Below are positions 1 to 11,076 of a stretch of DNA of 64,000 nucleotides, in pieces. Source of the stretch: Cheilinus undulatus. Its lineage: Eukaryota; Chordata; Actinopteri; Labriformes; Labridae. The position numbers and the translations under genes are program-made. Location of the stretch: NCBI RefSeq assembly GCF_018320785.1, contig NC_054867.1, positions 33,979,855 through 34,043,854 on the forward strand, read 5' to 3'. Position 1 is the first letter of the stretch. The number at the start of each line of letters is the position of its first letter. Below the pieces are notes generated by a model, which saw only the letters and a list, made by a program, of their open reading frames with translations, was not told the origin of the DNA and made no database searches.

Positions 1-530
1 CATCCACCTCTGCTAAAGCTAAGTTGAATCAATGATAAAGCCGTTATTTCAGACAGGCTTTCCACAACTAAAGTTTGTAGTTGTAATTTTTCTCAAGTGC
101 TTTTATTGTGAATGGCCACATCAGGAAATGTGGCGTTGTCAGTAGCAGCTTGATACACAACAGCAGGAGAGAAATTAAACTTGAAACTACATGTGCAGCT
201 ACAAGGACGTGAACACAGAGTGGCTTATAAAATCTTGTGCTCAGACATAAGCTGAGCACAATATTTCATATTTTAGGGGGAGAAGGGGGAGTGTTGTGAC
301 TGAATATGCATTAGGAATGTATCTCTGAATATTGTAATACTGCAATATAATACAGTCTCTAGCATCAGCAGATCAAACCAGGAAGATATTGAAAAATCAG
401 AATAGGCCTGTGGAACTGAAATGGTACATATCTAGCTCTCTTTGATTGTTAGGAACTGGTGTGTTCTTTTTGTTGAATTTTAAAATATTACATTATTCAG
501 CTAACTTTTCTTCCTCTTTGTGTATTTCAG
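1..530 (+). other. H6PD intron (3' part)
   Basis: Noncoding sequence ahead of the H6PD exon. It ends in a pyrimidine-rich tract and a CAG acceptor just before base 531. The open frame that begins at 446 runs through this acceptor and is intron before 531. I see no gene or clear repeat in it. Confidence 0.75.
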
Positions 531-1876
531 CTGTGTTGGCACACATCGATGAGGCCCAGTTTGAAGGAGTCCCAATTCTTTTGACTTCAGGGAAGATGTT
601 GGATGAACGTGTTGGATATGCACGCATACTTTTCAAGAATGACATCTTTTGTCTCCAGAACCACAACAGCGTTCACTGCAAGCCCAAACAGATAGTTTTC
701 CACTTTGGCCATGGCAACCTTCAATACCCAGCAATCCTTGTGAGCAAGAATTTATTTAAACCTGTTTATAAAGATTTAAAGTGGAAAGAAGTGACAGAGC
801 ACAAAGACGTCAGCATTCTGGGTTTGCCTGTTTCAGACTACTATGTGCAGACTCCAACAGAGCAGAAGGAAGCTTATACAGAGCTGATCTCTCATATTTT
901 TGCTGGGCATAAAAATAGTTTCATTAGTACTGAAAACTTGCTTGCCTCCTGGGGGATGTGGACACCACTTCTCATCAGCATAGCCAGCTCATTTCCACGC
1001 ATCTACCCAGGAGGAGCAGACAATGGAGACCTGCTGGATGTGCGTTTAAAAGGGAAAGAGATTAGTTACAACAGCGAGGTGGTAATCATCAGCAATGATC
1101 CCATGAGTGCGACAACAACAAAGGGTTTTCAGGTGATGCAGGGTAAATTCCGGGGCTCTGACATGGTGTCTGCGTGGGCGGAGGAGCTGGTGGAGAAGCT
1201 AGCTGCTGATTTGCAGGAAGCAGCTGAGGAAGCGGTGCGTGAGAGTGGTGTTTTCCATCTCGCCCTTTCTGGCGGATCATCTCCCCTTGCTCTGTTCCAC
1301 CACCTTGTTCTGCATCACTTCTCCTTCCCCTGGAGGGACACCCACGTGTGGATGGTGGATGAGCGCTGTGTGCCAACAACTGAACTTGACTCAAACTTCC
1401 GAAATGTCCACGACCATCTGCTGCAGCACGTGAGGATTCCCTACTACAACATCCACCCCATGCCGGTGCAGCTGAACCAGCGTCTGTGTGTGGAGGAGGA
1501 TGAAGGAGCGCTGCAGTATGAAAAAGAAATCAGGAGGCTGGTTAATGGATCCAGTTTTCACTTTGTGCTGCTAGGAGTCGGCTATGACACCCACACAGCC
1601 TCCCTCTTCCCAGGGAGTAATTTGGGAGAGCATGGAGAGAGACTGGTGGCCCTGACAGAGAGTCCCGCCAAGCCTCACAGGCGCATGAGTATCACTTTTA
1701 ATGCCATTAACCGAGCCCACAGGGTTGGTCTCTTAGTGATGGGTAAAGGCAAACATGAAATGATCACCCAGCTGAGCCGAGTAAAGGACAACCCAGAGAA
1801 ATGGCCCATCACTGGGGTGAAGCCCTCTGATGGCAGGTTAGTTTGGTACCTAGACTATGATGCCCTTTTAGGATAG
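531..1876 (+). CDS. h6pd: Hexose-6-phosphate dehydrogenase / 6-phosphogluconolactonase, last coding exon (5' part outside window)
   Basis: About 448 residues of the ER-lumen bifunctional enzyme that oxidises glucose-6-phosphate with NADP and hydrolyses the lactone, supplying NADPH inside the ER (known for the family). The first third is the C-terminal part of the dehydrogenase domain (GVPILLTSGKML, then YARILFKN). From about base 1150 the frame is a 6-phosphogluconolactonase domain with the typical LALSGGSSP loop near 1260, VWMVDERCVP near 1347 and LLGVGYDTHTASLFPG near 1567. The C-terminus, LVWYLDYDALLG then TAG, matches the end I remember for vertebrate H6PD. The exon opens at a CAG acceptor in a split codon. 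No disruption is seen. The earlier exons lie to the left of the window, so the gene is cut by the window edge rather than broken. Confidence 0.95.
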
Positions 1877-2282
1877 TATCATTTCTGGCTGTTTTAATTG
1901 ACTGGAAGATAATTAACCAGCACTTAAAGGAGCAGTTTACATGTATGACTTTATTGATCACAAATGCTACAACTTCGTACGTGGCTTTCTTCATTGCAAC
2001 CAGTCATTGGTTACAGTTCTCATTGAAATATCATAGAAATGTATCATGGCTGTCACTCTTAATTTTGACAGGGGAAATGTACATTTAAAGCTGTTTAAAG
2101 CTATGAAATTCTTTTTGTGACTGATGCATGTCACCTCATGTGGCTAAAAAAAGCTTTCAAACAAGAGTTAACCGCAAGAAAGAGTTCCAGATAAACCACA
2201 ATGGGACAGACTGACATCAACAACACAGTAAGATTTTAAGGGTTATAACAATGAAAATTTTAAAAACTAGTAGTCAAAGTGT

Positions 2283-2733
2283 TGGGGCCTGTGTCCACTA
2301 ATTTTTAAAAATATCTGTCAGCGCCTGTTCTATTGAGAAATATGAGCTAATGCATTCTAAGCTCAAAAACATCATCATTGCTGGACTCAGTGCTATCAGT
2401 TGAAAATTGTGAAACTCTTGTATCTCTTGGGTCAGGCTTTGCTATATCAACTCTGATTGGGGAGAAACTGATTCTTCTCCATGCAGAAATCACTTCCTGC
2501 CCCCCATCTGGAGCTCTTCTCTGTGACATGACATCATCTGCAAACAATTGATAATAGCACATTTTTAGCATACAGAGAAATTTATAGCACTCTCACTGTT
2601 CACTACCAAGGGAAGTGGCAGAGCTGTTAAACAACATTGTATCCTAGCAACAGTAATCACTGGCAAGAAATGAATTCATATTGAGGTTGTGGGTGCTACC
2701 AGCACAAAACGTCAACAGTGGACACAAGCCTTT
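2283..2733. repeat. MITE-like inverted-terminal repeat element
   Basis: The left end reads GGGGCCTGTGTCCACTAA and the right end, reverse-complemented, reads GGCTTGTGTCCACTG, giving imperfect terminal inverted repeats of about 14 bases roughly 450 bases apart. There is no coding frame of note. No clear target duplication was found, so the superfamily is unassigned. It sits in the probable H6PD 3' UTR. Confidence 0.5.
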
Positions 2734-3559
2734 AAACTCTAGTTGAAAACAGCTGATGTAAATCTTGAAACTCAGAACTTAAACCACCATTTCCCATCAT
2801 CTTTTAGTAACTTATATTCAGAGTTTTTATATTTTGTGCAAGCCTAAATACATTTGGCAGATTAGTCAATATCTACAATATATATAAATAAATATATTTT
2901 ATATACATTTTTACAGTTTGCAAAGTGCAAAGTAGAACACTTAATGAAGGTCTGATGCTGTAGACAGTTTAGATACTTGTTAAAAACACATAAATGATCT
3001 CAGGCAGTAATACAGTTTACAGTGGGATTTATACCTCCTGATTGTATGTTTTCCATTTCTGGGTGTCAGTGACTTACCTTAAATTTTATAAATTATTAAA
3101 GGATACTAATCCAGATTGATGCCTTAACAATACATTTTTGTATGTTGATGCATGAAATGAAAACATTTGTTACTGATGTGATTAGGGGTTTTTAAACATA
3201 TTTTGTGCATCATGTTTGAAGTACCTTCCTGACTCACACACATTTCCTTTATTAAACCAATACCTATGATCTTCAGGTGCTTTTTAAAGAAAGAATTCAC
3301 ACAAGGGCAGCTTATTTTAATTTTCAGGTGATTTAGAAATTGTCTTTAAATTAAAGTAGAGCTCTGATTAGTTCAGCAATCAAATTATCGTGCCTCTTGG
3401 ATCCAAAGACTGTATCTAAAGATGGACAGTGTACTTCAGCCTCCTCCTGTTGCACAGAGTTGAAGACAAAAATAACCCTGTGAAAGGTGCTGACATAACA
3501 CACATTTGAAGACAGCGTCCATACAGTAGGGATCAGCTGAATGAGCAGCAGCACTGACG

Positions 3560-3730
3560 TCATGCCTCTTCCATTAATATAGATTGATATTGATTGGTTT
3601 GAGCCATGTCCTATCTGTTAACATGGAGGAAGTGGGACTGCATGTTACAGCCTTTACTGCAGCCAGTCAGTTTTGGTTTCACTTCTGATGCTGTGTTGTG
3701 CCATCCATTCTTTATACAGTCTATGGTTGG
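3560..3730. repeat. Fragment of a common fish interspersed repeat
   Basis: The segment ends in CATTCTTTATACAGTCTATGG, preceded by a mention-worthy GGTTTCACTTCTGATG stretch. Both resemble a short repeat that recurs through fish genomes (from memory). A related piece lies at about 60.8-61.26 kb. It is old and has no visible ends. Confidence 0.35.
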
Positions 3731-4373
3731 ATCCGCTATGATGAGCATTAGTGTTTTGTTGTACTAAATCATGGTTGTTAAGTCATAAATATTAAATCAC
3801 TTGATAGTTTATTATGCTCTGTAACATGGGTACATGTGACAGTGATTATTTATTTGTCTACATTTTTGAAAATGATGTTTTCTCCTATAATTATATCTTA
3901 TCTCTTTACTTTTTTATTTCAATTTTGGCTTATCATGTGTGAAATTTTCAATTAAGATGGTGGTAATGACGATTAGTGTAAAGATGTTTTTCTGGACACT
4001 GACAATGCAAGCACAAAGTTCTCCAATTTTATTTTTACACATTCATTTTGTTCTAAAGCTGTTCCTACAACGTTTAGCTTTACTTTCACTTCGTGTAATC
4101 ATACTCAGAATCTACTCTGTAATTTGTGAAAACATGACATAAATATTGATTGTTCAACAAATAAAAATGCACCAGCTTTAAAATTTGAGATACAAACATC
4201 TGCTTTTGGTATTTTTATGAAGTGAGCTCCAAAACGTGATGAAGATTAAGTCACTTTCCTTTTTGTTTTTTTTGTTCCCATGGTTTTAAGTGTCTGCTGG
4301 CATGGAAACCACATGAAATCTTAATATGTGAAGTATCAGGTGTCAACGTGGGACAGCTGGACTGCTTCACCAC

Positions 4374-7300
4374 TCATTGTTGCTGTGCGAGTCGATCATA
4401 GACAGCCTCATAGTCAACCAGAGTCCCACTCTGACTAGGAAAAAAGCTGAACAGACACAAGCAGGTGTTATTCCTTTGAAATGAAAGGCCCCATAATGCA
4501 TGTGTGAACATTAAAAAGAGGCATACTTCACCTGTACTGAGAAGAGAAGCAGTTGTTAAAAACAGGGACATGTAGTACAGCTCAGGCGTGGTATTGGCCT
4601 GTGAAGGTACAAAATCGTTTTTATGCTGCAGTTATTATGTAGAACTATTGGTATGCTCACAGATCAGTTTATTAGGTACACTTTAACCAGCCAGTCACAG
4701 GGCAGTAACTAATGCTTTTACACATGTAGACTGAAGTTCAAACCGAACATAAGAACAAGGAAGCAAGGTGATTTAAGAGACTTTAAATGTGCCATGTTTA
4801 TTGGCAGGCTCTTGTGACCCTTCAACTTTGATCATGTGTACCTGCTGAAGTGATTGGCGAGTGTCTATGCTAACGTTTCTTACACATGATGCTGCTGTCA
4901 GAGTCAGGATGGCCGTGCACAGTCCATGTCCACATGTCAGCAGCCCAAACACATGATAAGACGCCCACAAGCTCTGAGGAACCGGGTCTATCAATGTGAA
5001 TATGACTGAGAAACCTATCGAAAGAGTTCAAGTTAAACCTCATTTCTCCTTTTACCTGTGCAGTGTTTCATATATAATCCCATAAAAGATCAGTAAAGAA
5101 AACTCGAAAATTTAAGTCACAGATTCGGTATGTTGGGTAATTTATTGTTCATAATCATCAATTCTCACTATCAAATTACTGCAATTGTCTACATAGCCCA
5201 AATGGCAAAATCTCCATTATATTAATAATATTGGTATCGATTATTAAAAAAACTGAGGTCAATGTTGTAACAAAGAGAGATCGCACTGTCTAAATTGTAC
5301 AAATATGCTACAAGGACAAAAGTATTCAGCCACCCTACCATTATACCAACAGGAACTGTAATGACATTGTAATGAAATACCAGCCTCCACTCTCCTTGGT
5401 AGCCTTTCCGCAAGATTTACAAGTGTTTTGTGGGAATTTGTGCCCTTTCATTCAGTAGAGCATGTATGGGGTCAGGTATTGATGATGGATGAGAAGGCCT
5501 GGATCACAATCTGAATTCCAGTTCACCCCAAAGGTGTGTGATCGGGGTTGAGGACAGGGCTTTGTGCGGGCCAGTCAAGTTCATCCACACTAAACTCATC
5601 AAACCATGTCTTGATAGTCCTTGCTCTGTGCACTGGGATACAGTCATGTTCGAATAAAATAGGGCCTTCTCCAAACTGTTGCCACAAATATAGAAGCATA
5701 GCATTGTCCAAAATGTGTAGGTATGCAGAAGCATTAAGGTTGTCCTTCACTGGAGATAAGGGGCTTCAGGCAGGAAATGTTCTCCAAGCATGCACCACAC
5801 CCAGACTAGCGCAAGTCTTTGTAAGACCTAGTGATCTTAGGCTCACATGCAGCTACTCAGCCATGGAAACCCATTTCCATGAAGCTATGGAATCAGCAGT
5901 GTCTGCAACTTTCATGCACGATGTTGACCCTGCAGTGTTAATTTTGGCAGCCATTTTATTTTTAGTCTTAGTCTTTAAATGAAATGCATTTTAGTTTTAG
6001 TCACATTTTAGTCATTTCTATCCTTTTAGTTTTAGTCTAGTTTTAGTTGACGAAAACTCAAAACTTTTTGTCTAATTTTAGTTCATAAAAAAATCCTCAC
6101 ATTTTAGTCTTTACTTTTAGTCCAAGCATTTATTCTCTTGCCTAAATCTGGTACCAAACCATGGTAGTGTATTCTCTGCACCCTGCCAAAACCTGGGGCC
6201 CCTGCTCTTTACAGCTGTGAGGCAGAATAGATACAGCTTCACTGTTTTGGACAGATTTACCACCAGTAGAGAAATATCATGGATTTTGAATGTCCGAAGA
6301 AAACTGCATTACATTTTGGTCTAGTTTTAGTCATCTTGACAAAAACTAAACTTAGTTTTTGTCACTTTTAGTCATCACAGATCTACTTTTGTTAGTCTTA
6401 GTCTAGTTTTTATCACGGAAAAAAAGGCTGTCGACAAACATTTTGAGTCATAGTTTTAGTCGATAAAATGAACACTGTGACCCTGCTCTTGTGATTTTTC
6501 TGCTTTGGGACTGAATTGCTGTTGTTCCTAAACACTTCCGCTTTCTATTAATATCACTTACACTTGACTGTGGAATATCAAGCAAGGATGAAACATTGCA
6601 AAGGTGGCATCCATCACAATACCATTCTTGAAGTCACTGAGCTCTTGAGAACGACCCATGTATCACAAATGTTTGCAAAAGGAGACTGCATGGCTAGGTG
6701 CTTGGTTTTATAGGCCTGTGTTAACAGGTCTGATCGAAACACCTGAAATCAATAATTAACGAATGTGGCCAAATACTTTTGTCCTTGTAGTGTATGTTGG
6801 CAAACGGGTGGAAGTGGGGAGGAACAAATGTTTCTCACCCTTCACCAGTTCCTCCTGCTTTTGCAAATGTTGCAAACACATTTGTGTAATTTCAACTATC
6901 GGTGCTATAAATAGATAGAGCAAACAGTTTTTATTTGCAGTGATAAGATGTTTAAATGCCAAGTGTGTGATGCAAATCAAGCTATTTTTAAAAAGCACAT
7001 TCAAATTTCACCTTTCAACACTCTAGAGTATACTGCACACTTCACTTTATGATAACCCTACAGGATTAAAGACAAGAGTTAAGCTTTTCTCCAGTACCAG
7101 TACCTGCAGCTATGAAGGAGAAGGCAATGGAGGCTGACAGGTTGTTTAAAAGAGGCTGGCTGCAGTATCTTGATGATTTTGGCCTTTAAAAACACACATT
7201 CATGATCAATTAATGCACATTCCTTCTGTCATATTGATTTATGAGCTCTGGTTTATCACCTGTTACCTTCCCATGATGTAGAACTGAGGGACCAGAACCA

Positions 7301-7714
7301 GCACAGAGAACACCACATTCACGATCTGACTGCAGATTAAACATGAACAAAATTAGAATTAATACAGTGCTCTTTTATATCAAATCCAAGCATACATAAC
7401 CTGTAATAGCTTACAATTTTAACCTCTTGCTCCTCGGTATCCATCTGCTGCTGTGGTAAGCCATGAAGATTAACATGTAGAGGAACATGAATGTTCAGGC
7501 ACACGTTTATTCGTAAACGGTGATCCAGATGGCTGGACGTGTTCGGCTGAAGAAAAGCAGCCTGCAGTTCCACATGTGAGCAGGAAGGATTACATTTCAC
7601 ACACTTGTGCTGCATATTGTGTTACCTGAACATTTGCACATAAAAGTAATCCTGCAGATTAGGTTTGGAGTATTTTGGGTCAACGCTGGCTCCAACAGAC
7701 CTGAAGAGTATCAT
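4374..7714 (-). CDS. Small four-helix membrane protein, family not recognised (six coding exons)
   Basis: Joined minus-strand exons 7714-7626, 7329-7267, 7183-7104, 5014-4884, 4598-4527 and 4430-4374 give a complete frame of 163 residues. All introns are GT/AG and every phase agrees. The start is MILFRSVGASVDPKYS; the end is LVDYEAVYDRLAQQQ. Hydrophobic segments lie at about residues 33-48 (VVFSVLVLVPQF), 62-84, 93-120 and 128-142, which suggests four helices with a short soluble N-terminus and an acidic, tyrosine-bearing tail. The weakest junctions are the AAG acceptor of exon 3 and the GAA/GTATGC donor of exon 5. The gene lies head-to-head with RBP7, with only about 265 bases between the two start codons, so the two may share a promoter. 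Intron 3 carries the nested transposons. I cannot name the family; the model rests on frame, phase and hydrophobicity. Confidence 0.6.
5309..6789 (-). mobile_element. Tc1/mariner-type transposon relic, internally deleted
   Basis: TA dinucleotides at 5309-5310 and 6788-6789 flank inverted ends that share CAAGGACAAAAGTATT. On the minus strand, around 5520-5750, a transposase remnant reads NAMLLYLWQQFGEGPILFEHD, then PVHRARTIKTWFDEF, then ELDWPAQSPVLNPD, the C-terminal part of a Tc1-type DDE transposase. Without the later insertion (5933-6477) the copy is only about 0.93 kb, short of the roughly 1.6 kb I recall for the full family. It is therefore a deleted, non-functional copy. It sits in an intron of the four-helix gene. 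Confidence 0.9.
5933..6477. mobile_element. hAT-type nonautonomous element nested in the Tc1 relic
   Basis: The 545-base element starts CAGTGTTAATTTTGG and ends AAAATGAACACTG, whose reverse complement begins CAGTGTTCATTTT. It is flanked on both sides by a perfect 8-base duplication, TGACCCTG (5925-5932 and 6478-6485), the target-site length of hAT elements. The inside is made of degenerate TTTTAGTCTAG-like units and has no coding frame. Confidence 0.9.
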
Positions 7715-7979
7715 GCACACTTTAAAGAATGTATGAAGATTGTATTATGTTCCTGTTAAATGTATTTAGACTTGATAGGAACATAATAGCTGCTTCTTTT
7801 CTGTTTAGAAAGTCATGTTCTGCCCTCCAGTGCTCCTCCTTTGTAAGTGTCCAAAAAGCAGCATATCACCCCTGCTCCACATTGACACACGTTGCATCAT
7901 TTCCCTCCGTCTTTTTAAACCAGATTTTTTGGTATACTTGGGCTGTTCAGTCTCCCAGAGGGTCAGATAAACACTCAAG
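7715..7979. promoter_or_regulatory. Probable shared promoter between the four-helix gene and RBP7
   Basis: Only 265 bases separate the divergent start codons. No clear TATA or GC box is seen, and transcription start sites cannot be set from sequence. The assignment is inferred from gene arrangement alone. Confidence 0.4.
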
Positions 7980-9331
7980 ATGCCCGTCAGCTACACTGGA
8001 ACATGGGACATGATCAGTAGTGTCAATTTTGAGGGATACATGGTTGCACTTGGTAAGTGTCACTCCTTAAAGACTGTTTTTTAAATAGATAATGACATTC
8101 AGAGGGGCTTTAAATGTTTTCAGTGATAAAAGTGAGTTTCACTGATGTAGATGACAGGATTTATCCCTTGTTCTTCTAGTTTTTCTGATTGTCAGTGGGA
8201 AGTTAAACGTGAAAGTACTTATTAAACTTTATCTGAAATCCCTGACCAGTATACATTTGACTGGTTCTCATCAGAGTAGAATGAAATAAAAGCTAAAAGT
8301 GTATATTTGACACAAAATTAACAAGTTTTAATTTATTTTAACAAAATATTTCATTTTGAAATACAGGCATTGATTATGCAACACGTAAGATGGCTTCAAT
8401 GTTGAAGCCACAGAAACTGATTGAGCAAGATGGAGACTGTTTCACAATAAAGACCATCACTACTTTCAGAAACTATGAGTTTTCATTCAGAATAGGAGAA
8501 GAGTTCATAGAAGTGACCAAAGGAATGGACAACAGGTCATGCCAGGTAAAAAAAGAGACTACTCTTTGTAATTGCAGGAATATGTACAATTAGAAACCAT
8601 GTGTATGTATAGTTGAGTGTTTGACTCTGTTCTCTTTCAGACTGTGGTGAACTTGGAAAATGATAAACTGGTGTGTGTTCAGAGAGGTGAGAAGAAGAAC
8701 CGAGGGTGGCTTCACTGGATTCAGGGAGATGAGCTTCACCTGGTAGGCCTTTAGAGCTGTTTTCCTTTATAAAAATACAGTTCCTATGAATCAGTCATGG
8801 ACAATATAATTTGGATTTTTCCAACTTCTACTTCAACTTCATTTATTTGTATAGCACCTTTCATACATAAGACATGTATGTATAAGACATTTTTGACTAA
8901 AATGATGCAAAGAATCTCTTTAATGTCAAAGTGTACCTCTGTTGAATTAGATCAGGAACACAGGGAATGAGTGACTACTTATGCAATCACTTATTTTACA
9001 CAGCACATTTTTATTCAGTTGACATTACTTTGTAGAAATCAGTCTTCACTTTGACATTTAACTGAAAAAGTCAAATTAAATTGACCATGACTGATTTATA
9101 AAATCAATAAAAGTGTAAAACATCCAAGGAAGTGAATACCTCTCATAGGCATTGTATCTAATTGATTACAGAAGAAGCTTTTCCTTAACCTGAAAAAGGA
9201 GACCATTCACTCACCTGTTCATGCTTTATTATTAAAGAATATAATGGTGTTTACAACTTCATATTTCCACTTTTTAGGAACTCACCTGTGAAGATCAAGT
9301 CTGCAAGCAAATTTATAAAAGGACTCTGTGA
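7980..9331 (+). CDS. rbp7: Cellular retinol-binding protein 7 (four exons, complete)
   Basis: Exons 7980-8052, 8367-8545, 8641-8742 and 9278-9331 encode 135 residues. The exon lengths 73/179/102/54 are the classic pattern of the intracellular lipid-binding protein family. The protein is a ten-strand beta barrel that carries retinol in the cytoplasm (family knowledge). Landmarks are NFEGYMVALGID.ATRK near the N-terminus, LKPQK.IEQDGD, FRNYEF and GEKKNRGW. At residue 109 (108 without the initiator Met) there is His (RGWLHW) rather than the Gln of RBP1; as I recall, human RBP7 also has His there. This and the position beside CENPS and H6PD favour RBP7 over RBP1. An AATAAA at 9348-9353, just after the stop, could end the transcript. 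Confidence 0.93.
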
Positions 9332-9384
9332 TCTGATTGTTGGGCCCAATAAACTTTATTTACATGCATTTTTACTTTACTCAT

Positions 9385-9510
9385 TGTTTGTCTGTAACTT
9401 TGACTGTGCTGCTGCTGTCTTGGCCAGGACACTCTTGAAAAGGAGATTTTTAATCTTAATGAGGTTGTTCTCCTGGTTAAATAAAGGTTAAATAAAATTT
9501 TAAAAATAAA
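9385..9510 (+). mobile_element. LINE 3'-end fragment
   Basis: The stretch from GTGCTGCTGCTGTCTTGGCC to CTCCTGGTTAAATAAAGG then AAATAAAAT has the form of the tail of a common fish non-LTR retrotransposon (from memory). It is 5'-truncated, as usual for LINE inserts. It lies just downstream of RBP7 and adds two further AATAAA hexamers that could serve as alternative RBP7 ends. Confidence 0.5.
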
Positions 9511-10469
9511 TGCATGCTATGCACGACATGAGCAAATGCAACACTCAAGTGTGTCCTTAATAATGAGCATGTAATTTTACTGGGATTTCTGTGATTGAAT
9601 GCTCAAAAACGTATATCAGAGGTAGAAAAAAGACCCAAGTAAAGGCTGTGGGACCCAAAAGAAGAAAGAACTAAAGAATTATGTTTGAATTATCATAGCA
9701 AAACTATCAAGCTACCAACTTTTGAGCTATGCCATCATATCAAGGTAAAATGGGTCGATAGTGATGTCATATGAAATCTTTGTCATTTAAACAGCAAACT
9801 GGAATCAGATATTTTCCTTGATGTGCAACAGAAACAACTCTTTGGCAACATGTCATACATGATTAAAAGTATCTTTGTTAAACAGATCTGAAATTGAGCT
9901 CATCATGTTTAACATGTGGTGTTTTCTTTCTGTTATATGTGCTGACGGTGCACATGAGAATCATTGTCAAAGATTTCCTTCAAATTTTAGCATTTGACAA
10001 AATAACAAAATAGCAGGAGACAACAGCTTTGCTGCTATTACGTCTTTGCATATTGATATTTGAAACGCTTCAAGTCTTTGCTAAAAAACTAAACATTTAT
10101 TGTCTGTCCTGTCTTTATTAGCCTACATCATGATCCTCACTGATATCACCCCTCACTCTGTAATTTCTGCTCTGGTTCTATTTTGGTCTTCCTTCCTTGT
10201 CCTGTTCTTGTGTTGTCTCTTGTTTCTCTCTTGTCTGTCCTCCTGTTATACTGCAACGTACTGCCTTACTCTCTGCAACACCGCTGAGAAAGGGACCACG
10301 TTTTTGTAGTTCAAAATAATCAGACATATAAAATTGTTTTTCACCTTAAGTTTCTATTCAAATCCCATGTAAGAATGTATATTCTTGTGGCCCATTTTAG
10401 CTGAGAATTGTGGCACATTTTACCTGACTGGCTAAGCTAAAATGGGCAAATGTCCAAAATGACTTTCTC

Positions 10470-10505
<36 letters not shown>

Positions 10506-11076
10506 ATATTCATACTTCAACTTTTTTTCATTTAAAAGAGTATGCCGAATACATTATCAAAGATATTTTCCTTTATTGGTTAAAGTTCTAACATTCTGAG
10601 CACATAAAACTGTTAATCTTCAAAAAGGGTAAAATATTTTACACACATTGACAAGTCTAAACCCATTTATTGGTTGTAAGACAAATATATTAAACTTCAT
10701 CCTTTTTAAAGGGCAAAATTATTTGTTGAATTATTATTACATTGCAATTTCTAATATTAAAATAAACGTTACTTCATATTTTGGCAACCTGTTTTTCAAA
10801 GTAAATACTTCATATCAACATTGTAGTATGTCCCCCATGCCACAAGGCGGTGCTGTAAAAATATGAATGAATAAAACTCAATAGTCTTTGGTTTTCTCTT
10901 TTATTTTTGCCGCGAGTTTTCATTTTAAGACAACTTTTCGACTGAAAACAGCCTGTAAATATTGTTTCTTAGAAGAATGTGACTTGTGTTAATATCCACA
11001 CCTTGTTTTGTGAGTTTTTACTTAAAGTTGTGATATAGTACAAACTGTGTTTGGTCGGTAGTTATTCCACAGGGAA
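9511..11076. other. Intergenic DNA between RBP7 and CENPS
   Basis: AT-rich. It contains an A-run at about 10471-10501 and a CTCF-like site (CCACAAGGCGGTGC, about 10839-10852). The CENPS promoter should lie in the last 200 bases, where TTTGCCGCGAGTTTTC at about 10905-10920 loosely resembles an E2F-type site. No coding exon is supported; the open frame at 10100-10309 has no splice signals or known motif. Confidence 0.5.

Larger units (their letters stand above)
1877..4180 (+). other. H6PD 3' UTR and downstream noncoding DNA
   Basis: AT-rich sequence after the H6PD stop. Possible polyadenylation hexamers AATAAA lie at 2887-2892 and 4161-4166; which one is used cannot be told from sequence. The stretch also holds a MITE-like repeat (2283-2733) and part of a common fish repeat (about 3560-3730). 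No coding exon is supported. Confidence 0.5.

Noticed and set aside
7337-7615. 92-codon minus-strand frame between exons 1 and 2 of the four-helix gene
   Set aside because: Exons 1 and 2 join in phase without it and its frame does not fit either neighbour; taken as intron.
10100-10309. 69-codon hydrophobic plus-strand open frame upstream of CENPS
   Set aside because: Cys/Leu-rich composition follows from a T/C-rich stretch; no splice signals, promoter or family match.
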